This document shows positions 8,990 to 17,681 of a stretch of DNA of 61,336 nt, piece after piece. The notes beneath the pieces are model-generated. The model did no database searches and was not told the origin of the DNA. It saw nothing but the letters and a program-made list of their open reading frames with translations. Location: positions 1 to 61,336 of the forward strand of contig PAQH01000108.1 in assembly GCA_002709225.1 (NCBI GenBank), in the 5' to 3' direction. How positions within the stretch are numbered: position 1 is the first letter of the stretch; each line of letters starts with the position of its first letter. The DNA comes from Planctomycetaceae bacterium. Its GTDB lineage: Bacteria > Planctomycetota > Planctomycetia > Pirellulales > Pirellulaceae. The translations under genes and the position numbers were made by a program.

Positions 8990-10237
8990 ATGTCGTCACG
9001 AAACATGTGCATCGCTCTGGTTCTCCTGCTGGGTTTGCAAGATGTGCTTGCTGCCGCAGCACCACGTGCGGATGTGCCAGTACGGATCTATCAGCCCAAG
9101 ACACTGAAGGCGGCGGCGATTCCAGCGGTTCGCACATCGCTGGGGCTTCCCAACGACTACAAGCCTTGGATCGCGCGTTTGAAGAATGGTGAACTACTGA
9201 TCGTCGCGTTTAGTTTCGGAGGCGTTCCCGGCCATGAGCTCAAAAAGGGGGAGCCCTATAGTGAACGGGCGATCTTTTTCCGTTCGCGTGACGGGGGCCG
9301 CACGTGGCTGCCGCGTGAGGAACGCAAGGATATTCATGGGCGTGAATTTGCGCTCTCCGTCTTGTCTGATGGCGCGATTATCATGCCCTGCCACTTTCTA
9401 GCGAATGACGCATTCAATAAGTCAAAACACACTTACAGCAAAGTATTTCGTTCAACGGACCATGGAAAGACCTGGACGGAGACGCGTATTGGACCGCAAC
9501 CGTTTCCGGAACGGGCGTCCACGCAAAGCGACTGGACGGCATTCGAGATTCCTGATCCACGGCGCCCCGGAAAACAGGTGGCCTGTTTAGGCGTGAGTAT
9601 CGCGCACGGTCGCAAGCTGGCACCGGAAAACGTGTTTTTGTGGCAGAGTCGCGATGGCGGAGCTACCTGGGATAGGTCGCTTCAACCTGATACGCGCGGT
9701 TGGATCGATGTGGATGGGTTCTTTTGCCAGAGCGTGACGTACGCCGGCGAGCGGAACCGGTTGCTGCATGTGGTGCGGGTGGACCGTACAGGCCCGCACT
9801 GGAAGATGCAACTCAAGCCGGGCGAGAAACTGGCTGGAAATGACAACGCGGATCGGTCGATGTTGTGGGTGTCGAGGGATGGCGGAAAGTCCTGGCGCAA
9901 AGCAGTGGACGGTGGTCGATTTGGCACCTACGGAGAAATGTATCCACGATTCTTAAAACTGGCGGACGGGCGGCTCATGTTGACCTTTACGGTGCGCAGC
10001 GGCAGCAGCGACGGATTTCCGCTTGGAGTCCGAGCTATTCTTAGCGAGGACGACGGTGATACCTGGGACTTTCGGCACGACCGGCTGGTCATAAGTTACG
10101 AAAATACAGGCGCTAGTGGCGGCGGCTTTGGGAACACGGTGCAGAACCCGGACGGGTCGCTGGTCAGTGTTTACAGCTACCGCAAGCCGGATGGTAAAAC
10201 GTATATTGAAACGGTCCGCTGGAGAGCACCGCGTTAA
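8990..10237 (+). CDS. Exported BNR-repeat (sialidase-like) protein
   Basis: A 415-residue protein with a Sec signal peptide (residues about 1-24, MSSRNMCIALVLLLG) and at least five Asp-box (BNR) motifs of the S-x-D-x-G-x-T/S-W type: RSRDGGRTW, RSTDHGKTW, QSRDGGATW, VSRDGGKSW and SEDDGDTW. Asp boxes define six-bladed sialidase-fold proteins, including exo-alpha-sialidases and many carbohydrate-binding or hydrolytic relatives in planctomycetes. The substrate cannot be inferred from Asp boxes alone, because sialidase activity needs the arginine triad and a Tyr/Glu pair that I cannot place reliably. The gene stands alone, converging on the hydroxyproline-epimerase-like gene about 50 bp downstream. 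Confidence 0.9.
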   Translation: MSSRNMCIALVLLLGLQDVLAAAAPRADVPVRIYQPKTLKAAAIPAVRTSLGLPNDYKPWIARLKNGELLIVAFSFGGVPGHELKKGEPYSERAIFFRSRDGGRTWLPREERKDIHGREFALSVLSDGAIIMPCHFLANDAFNKSKHTYSKVFRSTDHGKTWTETRIGPQPFPERASTQSDWTAFEIPDPRRPGKQVACLGVSIAHGRKLAPENVFLWQSRDGGATWDRSLQPDTRGWIDVDGFFCQSVTYAGERNRLLHVVRVDRTGPHWKMQLKPGEKLAGNDNADRSMLWVSRDGGKSWRKAVDGGRFGTYGEMYPRFLKLADGRLMLTFTVRSGSSDGFPLGVRAILSEDDGDTWDFRHDRLVISYENTGASGGGFGNTVQNPDGSLVSVYSYRKPDGKTYIETVRWRAPR

Positions 10238-10289
10238 ACTATTCCGCGCTAAGCAGGTAGCGAACTGAGGGGCTAGTTGCGAGCAAGTG

Positions 10290-11360
10290 CTAGTCACGCA
10301 TGTCGCCCCAGAGGTCTCCCAGCGTATAACCCTCGGGAAATGGGTCGTCCGGATCGAGGAGATAATTCGCAGTCCCTGTGATCCATGCCCGGCCGCGAAG
10401 TCGTGGAACCACCGCGGGGTAGGGGGTGTCGAGTTCGACTTCGGTGAGCAGTTCGCCAGTAAACATGGTGCCGAGAATTCCCTGGTGACGAAACGGTTGG
10501 CCCAAGGAGAGTTCGCCGCGTGCATAGAGTGTGGCCATCCGCGCGCAAGTGCCGGTACCGCAGGGTGAGCGATCGCAGACACCTGTCCAGGTCTCGGGAC
10601 GTTGCCAATCGAGTTGTCCCGTTGACACGACTACGGTGTTTTTCATGTCGGCGGATGGGTCGGCGGTCGGGCTGGATAATTGTGAGATCGAGATGCCCGC
10701 GATCTGGGGTTGTTGGGGATGCGCAACGGGAAGTTGTTGCTGGGCTGCGGTCTTTATCATCTCGCCAATGCGGGCAATGCGGGCCGCGTTGGTGGGGACG
10801 AGTTCCAGGCCCAGAGGGGTTGCCTCCGCGATCACGTAAAACATCCCACCGTAGGCGACGTCGACCAGTACGCGCCCCAGTTCGGGAACTTCGATGGGTG
10901 TGTCCAGGTGCGTGGCGAATGCCGGGACATTGTCGAACGTAACCGAGATCACTTTTTGGTGTTCCACTTCGGCGTGGACACGGATCAGGCCCGCCGGTGA
11001 TTCGAGTGTAAGTTCGGTGACGGGTTCTTGTGACGGGAGAATTCCGGTTTCCAACAATACGGTGGTGACAGCAATCGTGTTGGTGCCGGACATTGGCGGG
11101 TATTCAACTTGTTCCATAATGACGTAACCGGCATCTGCGTCGGGATGACAGGCCGGCAGGATGATATTGCAATTGGCAGCCGGATACCCGCGCGGCTCGC
11201 GCAACATCATTTTGCGGAGATGGTCGGCGTGCTGTTGGAGATATTCCTTCTTCTCAAAGAGGGTGTTGCCGGGTACATCAAGTACGCCGCCGACAATCAC
11301 CCGTCCCGGCTCACCACAAGCGTGGGTGTCCACGGCCGAGATCATTTTGGAGATGCGCAT
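10290..11360 (-). CDS. Proline racemase superfamily enzyme, Ser/Cys subtype (4-hydroxyproline epimerase-like)
   Basis: A 356-residue cytoplasmic member of the proline racemase superfamily. The first active-site segment is YPPMSGTNTIAV, with Ser91 where proline racemases have Cys. The second is SPCGTGTCARMA, with the catalytic-type Cys267 intact. In this superfamily Cys/Cys pairs mark proline racemases and many 4-hydroxyproline epimerases, Thr/Cys pairs mark trans-3-hydroxyproline dehydratases, and Ser/Cys enzymes have been linked to 4-hydroxyproline epimerization and/or 3-hydroxyproline dehydration. The likely substrate is therefore a hydroxyproline, not proline. No other hydroxyproline-catabolic gene is adjacent. 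It is divergent from a DUF1501 gene at 11590 across about 230 bp. Confidence 0.88.
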   Translation of the reverse strand: MRISKMISAVDTHACGEPGRVIVGGVLDVPGNTLFEKKEYLQQHADHLRKMMLREPRGYPAANCNIILPACHPDADAGYVIMEQVEYPPMSGTNTIAVTTVLLETGILPSQEPVTELTLESPAGLIRVHAEVEHQKVISVTFDNVPAFATHLDTPIEVPELGRVLVDVAYGGMFYVIAEATPLGLELVPTNAARIARIGEMIKTAAQQQLPVAHPQQPQIAGISISQLSSPTADPSADMKNTVVVSTGQLDWQRPETWTGVCDRSPCGTGTCARMATLYARGELSLGQPFRHQGILGTMFTGELLTEVELDTPYPAVVPRLRGRAWITGTANYLLDPDDPFPEGYTLGDLWGDMRD

Positions 11361-11542
11361 AGTGATGGCTTCGTTGAATACCGAATTGGGAGTGAGGAGA
11401 AAGGCTGGGGAGGTGATAACTTAATGGCGGGCGGTGCGACGAGCCCGTTGGCGGCGGGGGATGAAACAGGGAAAACGGGCGCCGAGGCGAGGGAAACGTC
11501 ATTCCGTATCCGTTTCGCTCCCGGAATCTGGTAAAGTAGTCG

Positions 11543-11577
11543 GAGGGACGCTGGGCAGTCAGAGGGACGCTGGGCAG
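11543..11577. repeat. Two-copy tandem repeat in the 5' leader of the DUF1501 gene at 11590
   Basis: The 16-nt unit GAGGGACGCTGGGCAG occurs at 11543-11558 and again at 11562-11577, with a 19-bp period. It ends 12 bp before the ATG at 11590, so it would lie in the leader and could present two purine-rich GAGGGA segments to the ribosome. A simple local duplication is the most economical explanation. Confidence 0.6.
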
Positions 11578-11589
11578 AGAGTACAGTGT

Positions 11590-13035
11590 ATGTTGAAGTT
11601 ACAGGCCAAGGCGAGCCGCACCTGTACAGGTATTGCACGACGGGATCTCCTTACCGCCGGCGGTTTGTCGGTGCTGGGACTTTCGCTCGCGGATTTGTTG
11701 CAGGCGGAGACGGGAAGCAGCCAGCCCGCCGGCAAGGCCCGGTCTGTGATTCTGATTTACCTGTTCGGCGGACCGCCGAAACACGAACTGTTTGATCCCA
11801 AGCCAGAGGCGCCGGCGGAAATTCGCGGCCCGTTTGGTACGACGGCGACGGACCTGCCTGGGGTTCATTACTCAGACCTGTTGCCCACGATGGGACGCTG
11901 GTTGCACCGCTCGTCGCTCGTGCGATCCGGTACGCATGTACACAACGACCATAGTGCCGGGCTGCTTTATACGATGACCGGGAAAAAGGCCAAGGTGCTG
12001 GAGTCGGCTGTGCCCGTCTTGCCGACCCAGGCTCCGAGCATGAATTCTGTAATCCAGTACCTTCATCGCCACGAACGTCGGGCGCTGCCGGCGTCGATCT
12101 GGATGCCCTGTTATGCCGGATGGGGACAGTCCAGTTTGCGTCCAGGTCTGTACGGTGGCTTTCTAGGTCGGCAGTTTGATCCGTTTATTACGGGTGTTGA
12201 GATTACCAACAAACGTAAAGCCAAGGATTTCTACGACTCGGGGATTCCGGAGGGAGTAATACGGCTGCCACGGACACGGTTGCAGCCTCAGGTTACGTTG
12301 GATCGCTTGGATGGGCGCAAGTCGTTGCTGCAGCAATTCGAACAGCAGCGAAGCGGTTTTGATCGCTATCGCCGGCTGGTCGAAGCGGACCAGTTCAAGG
12401 TACAGGCATTCGAGTTGTTGACCGCAAGTAATTCTCGCAAGAGCCCTTGGCGAGCCTTTCAATTGGATGAAGAGTCACCCCGGTTGCGGGAGCGGTATGG
12501 CCGCAACCTCTATGGCGATGGATTGTTGACAAGCCGTCGCCTAGTAGAGCGTGGCGTCAGGCTCGTCACGATGTCCTGGGAAGCGTTTGAGACCGAGGGC
12601 GCCGATCCCACCGCCTGGGACACCCACAAGAATCACTTTGAAATCGTCAAAAAGCACCGCGCTCCGGTGCTGGATCGCGCGTATTCGGCGCTTTGTGAGG
12701 ACTTGGAGCAGCGTGGCATGCTCGACGAGACGTTGATTGTGATTATGGGGGAGATGGGGCGCTCGCCGAAAGTCAATGCAGGGAAAGGACGGGACCACTG
12801 GTCGTATGCCTACGACGTGATGTTTACCGGTGCGGGCGTCAAGCAAGGTTGTGTGTTTGGGGCCTCCGATAAGATCGGAGCCTACCCGGCGGACCACCCG
12901 GTTGGTCCGGCGGACATCGTGGCAACCGTTTACGAGGCGATGGGAATTGATTCATCCGGGGTGATCCGCGACGTGGGGCAAAGGCCGCAACCGATCGCCC
13001 AACATGGGACTCCGATCGCGGGGATCCTAGCGTAA
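11590..13035 (+). CDS. DUF1501 protein (Tat-exported, HW-type, divergent motifs)
   Basis: A 481-residue DUF1501 protein. I chose the ATG at 11590 because the Tat-like segment CTGIARRDLLTAGG and a hydrophobic stretch follow it. The frame is open upstream but that sequence is basic and non-conserved. Landmarks are FGGPPKHELFDPKPEAP (GGPP instead of the usual GGPS), MSWEAFETEGADP with AWDTHKNHFE, MGEMGRSPKVN (GEMGRSP instead of GEFGRTP) and GRDHWSYAY. These substitutions make it the most divergent DUF1501 in the window. It is followed after 14 bp by another DUF1501 whose ribosome site overlaps this stop codon, so the two are very probably translationally coupled. No PSD1 partner is adjacent. Confidence 0.9.
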   Translation: MLKLQAKASRTCTGIARRDLLTAGGLSVLGLSLADLLQAETGSSQPAGKARSVILIYLFGGPPKHELFDPKPEAPAEIRGPFGTTATDLPGVHYSDLLPTMGRWLHRSSLVRSGTHVHNDHSAGLLYTMTGKKAKVLESAVPVLPTQAPSMNSVIQYLHRHERRALPASIWMPCYAGWGQSSLRPGLYGGFLGRQFDPFITGVEITNKRKAKDFYDSGIPEGVIRLPRTRLQPQVTLDRLDGRKSLLQQFEQQRSGFDRYRRLVEADQFKVQAFELLTASNSRKSPWRAFQLDEESPRLRERYGRNLYGDGLLTSRRLVERGVRLVTMSWEAFETEGADPTAWDTHKNHFEIVKKHRAPVLDRAYSALCEDLEQRGMLDETLIVIMGEMGRSPKVNAGKGRDHWSYAYDVMFTGAGVKQGCVFGASDKIGAYPADHPVGPADIVATVYEAMGIDSSGVIRDVGQRPQPIAQHGTPIAGILA

Positions 13036-13041
13036 AGGAGG
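13036..13041 (+). promoter_or_regulatory. Strong ribosome binding site overlapping the preceding gene's end
   Basis: AGGAGG begins directly after the TAA stop (13033-13035) of the upstream DUF1501 gene and lies 8 nt before the ATG at 13050. This supports that start and points to translational coupling of the two genes. Confidence 0.75.
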
Positions 13042-13049
13042 GCGGAAGG

Positions 13050-14471
13050 ATGTTGCAGTTGATGGCTGGAGCCAGATCGCGCCGGGCCGTGCTCGCTCGT
13101 CGCGACCTGCTGAAGATCAGCGCCATGGGTGCGTTGGGTGCCGGTGTGTCCACGGCGGTCGCCGCCGCGGAACAGAAAGCGGCAACCAGGGCATCGGCTC
13201 GGAACTGTATCTATATTTTTCTCTGCGGTGGCCCCTCCCAGATCGATTTGTGGGATCTCAAGCCGACCGCCCCCGACGAGATTCGCGGCCCTTTCAAACC
13301 GATCTCTACGAATGTCCCCGGGATCCAGATTGGCGACCTATTGCCGCAGGTTTCGCGACACGCCGACAAGCTCGCGATCATCCGTTCTATGAATCATGAT
13401 ACCCAGTCGCACGACTTGGGTATCTTACGCACCTTGTTGGCCAGCAAGGGCCAGTTGAACACGTCTTACCCAGCGAGTTCGAATGATCATCCCAGTATCG
13501 GCAGCATGCTTACTTATCACTTCGGGGCTCAAGGCGAGTTGCCGCCGTGGGTCGTGTTGCCGCGTTATTTCATGACCGGTGATCGATTGTACAAGGGGCA
13601 GACTGCTGGTTTCTTAGGGAGCCAGTACGAGGCTCTCGATCTGGCGACCGAGAAGCGAGGTTCTCTCACACGGACGAAGTTTGATCTGGATAATCTCGAT
13701 CTGCGGCGCACCGGACAGGACGTGAGGCGTTTGCAGGGACGCCGCGAATTGGTCGGAAACCTGGCATCAAACGATTTGTCGCGTTCAACCAGTGTCCAGC
13801 AATTGAACGGTTTGATGGAACGCGCCTATACGCTGTTTTCGTCGGACCGGATTCGGCAAGTCTTTGATGTCACTGCGGAGGATCCGCGGATCCGAGAACA
13901 GTACGGTATGAACGAGTACGGTCAGAGTTTCTTGCTGGCGCGGAGGATGGTTGAGGCCGATGTGCGGATGGTCAATGTCTTTTGGACCTTCTATGGGCAA
14001 GATGGCTGTCAGTTCAATTTGTGGGACAATCACGGGGCGGACACGGAGGTCTGTGGCGGTAAGAATCGTGGGGACGAGATGATGCGTCACGACTACTGCT
14101 GCCCGTCGTTTGACAAGGCCTACGCGGCGCTCCTAGAAGATCTACAAGAACGGGGGCTATTGGAGAGTACCCTGGTGGTGGTGGTCGGCGAATTTGGTCG
14201 CACACCGCGCATTAACAAGTGGGCCGGTCGCGATCACTGGGCCTCCTGCTATTCAGCCGTGTTGGCGGGCGGAGGGATTCGTGGTGGGACGGTTTACGGT
14301 AAAAGCGACAAAATCGCTGGTTATGTCGCCGATAATCCGGTTTCTCCTTTTGACCTGCACGCCACCGTGCTGCAGGCGATGGGCGTTACGCCGGAGATGA
14401 CGGTGCCCGATCCCACGGGACGCCCAGTGCGCGTTACCGACGGGACCCCGGTCGGCGCATTATTTTCCTGA
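13050..14471 (+). CDS. DUF1501 protein (Tat-exported, HW-type)
   Basis: A 473-residue DUF1501 protein. The twin-arginine region is LARRDLLKISAMGALG, preceded by an unusually long basic N terminus (GARSRRAVLARR). Landmarks are FLCGGPSQIDLWDLKP, GPFKPISTNVPGIQIGDLLP, VGEFGRTPRINKWAGRDHW and LAGGGIRGGTVYG. The usual GGWDxH segment is replaced by GCQFNLWDNHGAD with two extra cysteines (DGC and EVCGG). That could indicate an additional disulfide or metal site (inference). It is the second of three consecutive DUF1501 genes. After it come 265 bp with a promoter-like element, so the third copy may be independently transcribed. Confidence 0.93.
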   Translation: MLQLMAGARSRRAVLARRDLLKISAMGALGAGVSTAVAAAEQKAATRASARNCIYIFLCGGPSQIDLWDLKPTAPDEIRGPFKPISTNVPGIQIGDLLPQVSRHADKLAIIRSMNHDTQSHDLGILRTLLASKGQLNTSYPASSNDHPSIGSMLTYHFGAQGELPPWVVLPRYFMTGDRLYKGQTAGFLGSQYEALDLATEKRGSLTRTKFDLDNLDLRRTGQDVRRLQGRRELVGNLASNDLSRSTSVQQLNGLMERAYTLFSSDRIRQVFDVTAEDPRIREQYGMNEYGQSFLLARRMVEADVRMVNVFWTFYGQDGCQFNLWDNHGADTEVCGGKNRGDEMMRHDYCCPSFDKAYAALLEDLQERGLLESTLVVVVGEFGRTPRINKWAGRDHWASCYSAVLAGGGIRGGTVYGKSDKIAGYVADNPVSPFDLHATVLQAMGVTPEMTVPDPTGRPVRVTDGTPVGALFS

Positions 14472-14633
14472 TTCCCTCCTTGCGGTGGATTAGCCATTCA
14501 CGGGTGGCATACTGCCCTTCCCTGGAGGGGTGTTGTCGGCGTGCGGATTGTGTCGATAACAAGAACAGGGAAATCCGGTGTTTGCGCGGCCGCTTGAGCT
14601 ACCTGCAGCCGGGAGGGTGGCGTCCCATTTCGA

Positions 14634-14662
14634 TTGCCTCATTGGCGGCGGTTGAGTATAAA
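14634..14662 (+). promoter_or_regulatory. Candidate sigma70-type promoter for the DUF1501 gene at 14737
   Basis: TTGCCT (14634-14639) and TATAAA (14657-14662) are separated by exactly 17 bp. The predicted transcription start is near 14670, leaving a leader of about 67 nt that includes GGAGG at 14726-14730. The placement fits the 265 bp gap between the second and third DUF1501 genes. Confidence 0.4.
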
Positions 14663-14736
14663 ATGGAGCAATCAAAGGCACTGCCCACCTGCCAATTCAC
14701 GGCCGTTGGATTGGCTAGACCTTTTGGAGGAATTCC

Positions 14737-16113
14737 ATGTTACGCGTGCAAGCAGGTCAGACCGGCCGCTATTGTGATGGCATCAGCCGCCGTAGTTTTG
14801 TGCAGTTGGGTGTGGCGGGTATGGCGAGCGTCGGGTTGGGGGGCGTCCTCAGAGCGCGTCAAGAATCAGGCTCCAGAAGTGGTAGCAAAACCTCGGCAAT
14901 TTTGATTTGGCTCGACGGTGGCCCGGGCCATATGGACATGTACGACATGAAACCAGAAGCGCCCGTTGAATACCGGGGCATCTGGCGACCCATACCGACC
15001 AATGTTCCCGGCATGGAGATTAGCGAACTGTTTCCGCGCCAAGCCAAGGTGGCGGACAAATTTTCCATAGTTCGTTCGCTGTATCACAACACGGGTGACC
15101 ATTTTGCCGGTGGGCATCGTATGCTGACGAGCAAAAACATGGGGGTCAGTGGCGGTAACACGGCGACCAAATTTCCGTCGCTAGGTTCCCTGGTCGCGTT
15201 TCAACGTCGGCAGCGGGCGTCGACGGTACCACCTTACGTATCGGTGCCTGTGGCTTCGAGTATCGGGTTGCGGCCTGGTTACTTTGGTGGCCACATGCTG
15301 GGTGTCCAATACGACCCCTTTCAGACCGGTGGCGATCCCAATAACGCAAAATTTGAGGTCCAGAACCTGGCGCTGGCCAAAGGGCTTTCCGTGGACAGAC
15401 TTGGTGACAGGCAAGACCTGTTACGACGACTCGACCAGATTCCACGGCAGGTTGAACGGAGCGGCCAGTTTGACGCGCTCGATCGGTTTGACCAGCAGGC
15501 AGTTTCTTTTGTTTCCGGCGAGCAGGCGCGTAACGCCTTCGACCTGAGTCGTGAAGATGAAGCGACACGCGAACTGTACGGACGGCAAACCTGGGGACAG
15601 AGTACTTTGTTGGCACGCCGGTTAGTTGAAGCGGGTGCTTCCTTTGTGACAGTCCATTTTGGTGGCTGGGATCATCACTGGAATCTACAGTCGGGAATGG
15701 AGAACTACCTTCCCAAAGTAGACAACGCCGTGGCGGGACTGTTTACCGATCTGGAACAGCGCGGCATTCTCGATTCGACGCTGGTAATTTTGTGCGGCGA
15801 ATTCAGCCGTACGCCACGGATGAATGACGGAGGCAATGGAGGCCCGCCCTTGAGTAAAGGGACACCAGGCCGCGACCATTGGGGAAACTCGATGTTCTGT
15901 CTGCTGGGTGGTGGTGGCGTGCGCGGTGGACAGATTGTGGGGTCGACGAATAGTCGCGGGGAGAGTCCAGCCACACGACCAGTTCGTCCTGACAACATCC
16001 ACGCTACGATTTACCGGTGTCTGGGCATCGATCCGACGCTCCACATTCTTGATCACAGTGGCCGGCCTACACCGGTGCTTGAGGACCCCAGTCCCATCGA
16101 TGAGCTGCTCTAA
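14737..16113 (+). CDS. DUF1501 protein (Tat-exported, HW-type, CDG-box)
   Basis: A 458-residue DUF1501 protein. The start at 14737 has GGAGG 6 nt upstream. The N terminus carries YCDGISRRSFVQLG, a Cys-Asp-Gly box immediately before the twin arginines that is shared with the copies at 30839 and 50930. Landmarks are LDGGPGHMDMYDMKP (GGPG instead of GGPS), HFGGWDHHWN and CGEFSRTPRMN (GEFSRTP instead of GEFGRTP). An unusual glycine-rich insertion, GGNGGPPLSKGTP, comes before GRDHWGNSM. The C terminus LEDPSPIDELL is the usual closing segment of this subtype. It is the last of three DUF1501 genes in a row and has no PSD1 partner nearby. Confidence 0.93.
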   Translation: MLRVQAGQTGRYCDGISRRSFVQLGVAGMASVGLGGVLRARQESGSRSGSKTSAILIWLDGGPGHMDMYDMKPEAPVEYRGIWRPIPTNVPGMEISELFPRQAKVADKFSIVRSLYHNTGDHFAGGHRMLTSKNMGVSGGNTATKFPSLGSLVAFQRRQRASTVPPYVSVPVASSIGLRPGYFGGHMLGVQYDPFQTGGDPNNAKFEVQNLALAKGLSVDRLGDRQDLLRRLDQIPRQVERSGQFDALDRFDQQAVSFVSGEQARNAFDLSREDEATRELYGRQTWGQSTLLARRLVEAGASFVTVHFGGWDHHWNLQSGMENYLPKVDNAVAGLFTDLEQRGILDSTLVILCGEFSRTPRMNDGGNGGPPLSKGTPGRDHWGNSMFCLLGGGGVRGGQIVGSTNSRGESPATRPVRPDNIHATIYRCLGIDPTLHILDHSGRPTPVLEDPSPIDELL

Positions 16114-16272
16114 GGCGGCGAGATCGGTTGCTGGCAGCGTTCGAGCCCGTCAATTTACCGGATGCGGTGGGGCCGGTGTCGTGGAGTGACCGTGAGAGCG
16201 CTAGGTGCGCGCTGATGGTCGCCGCGACGGTCCTCCTGGTATTGCCAAAAGTGTGAGACAAGGGGAGGCGCG

Positions 16273-17661
16273 ATGCGGGGTAAACAGAGGGTGGCAGCGT
16301 TCTTGATCTGTGGGCTGATGATGCTGACGCTGTCGACGAAGGTTGACGGTCAACGGGGAGTGGGCCCCGGAGCAGCGGTAGTTGCCGACTCGAAGGGTGG
16401 CCCAATGAAACGCGTGGCAGCCGTCGTGACGACCTATTTTCCCAACAGCCACGCAGGTGTGCTGGTGGATAAGTTTATGCGAGGGTTTCCGACTGATGAA
16501 GGCGTACTGCCGCCGCGAATGCAGTTGGCGTCCCTCTATATCGACCAGATTCATGATCAGGACATTGGGCGGCAGGTTGCACACCGCTATCAAATCCCGC
16601 TCTACGAGAGTATTCGTGGGGCGCTGACCCTGGGGGGCGATGAGCTGGCGGTGGATGCGGTCTTAGTGATCGGGGAGCACGGCGATTACCCGGTGACCGA
16701 TCTCGGTCAGGAGATGCTGCCGCGGCGTTACTTTTTCGAGCAAGTGTCAGGTGTTATCGCCCGCGCCGGACGACCTGTCCCGGTTTTTAGCGACAAACAT
16801 TTTGCGTATCGCTGGGATGATGCGCAGTGGATGTACCGGCGGGCCCAAGCATTACACATTCCCTTCTGGGCTGGCTCGGCGATGCCGGTTGTCTGGCGAC
16901 GGCCAAACTGGGAGCATCCGCAGGGGGAACCGATTGATGATGCTTTGGTGATTGGGTTTCATATGCTGGAACGTTACGGGTTCCATGCCCTGGAACTGCT
17001 TCAGTCTCATGTCGAACGGCGTCGGGGCGGTGAGACAGGGGTCCGGTCCGTCCAGTGCCTGTCGGGGGATGCCGTGTGGCGAGCGGCTGATGAAGGCCGC
17101 TGGTCGAGGGATCTGGCCAATGCGGCGCTCGCTGCGATTGAAGATGGTCCGGGTCCACTGGAACCGAAGGCGATCGACGATCCCCACGTCTTCCTGGTTG
17201 AATATGAAGATGGCTTGAAAGCAGCCGCCTTGATGTTGGGTGACAACGGGTGGGTGCGTAAATTCGCCTATGCGCAGCGGCGTGGAGAAGTGACCGAGGC
17301 GCTCGAATACCATAGTTCCAGTGGTGCGACGCATGCCGCGTTTAGTTACCTCGGCCGCAATATTGAGGAGTTTTTCCTCACCGGCATTGTTCCCAGCCCT
17401 GTGGAACGAACGTATCTGACCACGGGGATACTGGAGGCTGCCATGATTTCGCGCAGCCGTGGAGGGCGGGTGCTGGCGACTCCCCATCTCCAGAATATTT
17501 CGTACCAGGCCACCAGCCGGGCGTTGCGTCCGACTGCTCCGCGCCCCCGTGGCGCTAGTATTGGGCCTTGGCCTCAACTGGAGCCCGGTGCCACGCCAGT
17601 CGCCATTGCGGTACCGGCGCGACGCGATGGGACAGTGCGTGGTAAACGTCGCGGAGAGTAG
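16273..17661 (+). CDS. Exported conserved hypothetical protein of planctomycetes
   Basis: A 462-residue protein of no assigned function that resembles a conserved planctomycete family. GGGGAGG lies 4 nt upstream of the ATG. A signal peptide is visible at residues 1-26 (RVAAFLICGLMMLTLSTKVDG). The mature part begins with a Rossmann-like strand (KRVAAVVTTYFPNSHAGVL). It contains the distinctive segments ASLYIDQIHDQDIGR, LAVDAVLVIGEHGDYP, GRPVPVFSDKHFAYRW, FWAGSAMPVVWRRP, HALELLQSHVERRRGGETG and SVQCLSGDAVWRA. The overall pattern is reminiscent of Gfo/Idh-like sequences but without a recognisable nucleotide-binding GxGxxG. Conserved His, Asp and Glu residues suggest a metal-dependent enzyme (inference). 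It follows the DUF1501 trio after 160 bp. Confidence 0.8.
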   Translation: MRGKQRVAAFLICGLMMLTLSTKVDGQRGVGPGAAVVADSKGGPMKRVAAVVTTYFPNSHAGVLVDKFMRGFPTDEGVLPPRMQLASLYIDQIHDQDIGRQVAHRYQIPLYESIRGALTLGGDELAVDAVLVIGEHGDYPVTDLGQEMLPRRYFFEQVSGVIARAGRPVPVFSDKHFAYRWDDAQWMYRRAQALHIPFWAGSAMPVVWRRPNWEHPQGEPIDDALVIGFHMLERYGFHALELLQSHVERRRGGETGVRSVQCLSGDAVWRAADEGRWSRDLANAALAAIEDGPGPLEPKAIDDPHVFLVEYEDGLKAAALMLGDNGWVRKFAYAQRRGEVTEALEYHSSSGATHAAFSYLGRNIEEFFLTGIVPSPVERTYLTTGILEAAMISRSRGGRVLATPHLQNISYQATSRALRPTAPRPRGASIGPWPQLEPGATPVAIAVPARRDGTVRGKRRGE

Positions 17662-17681
17662 CCGCACCCTGGTCGTTGCGT

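Noticed and set aside
11543..11577. Start of a CRISPR-like or integration repeat
   Set aside because: Only two copies, no spacers of regular length and no associated genes; it is a simple local duplication.
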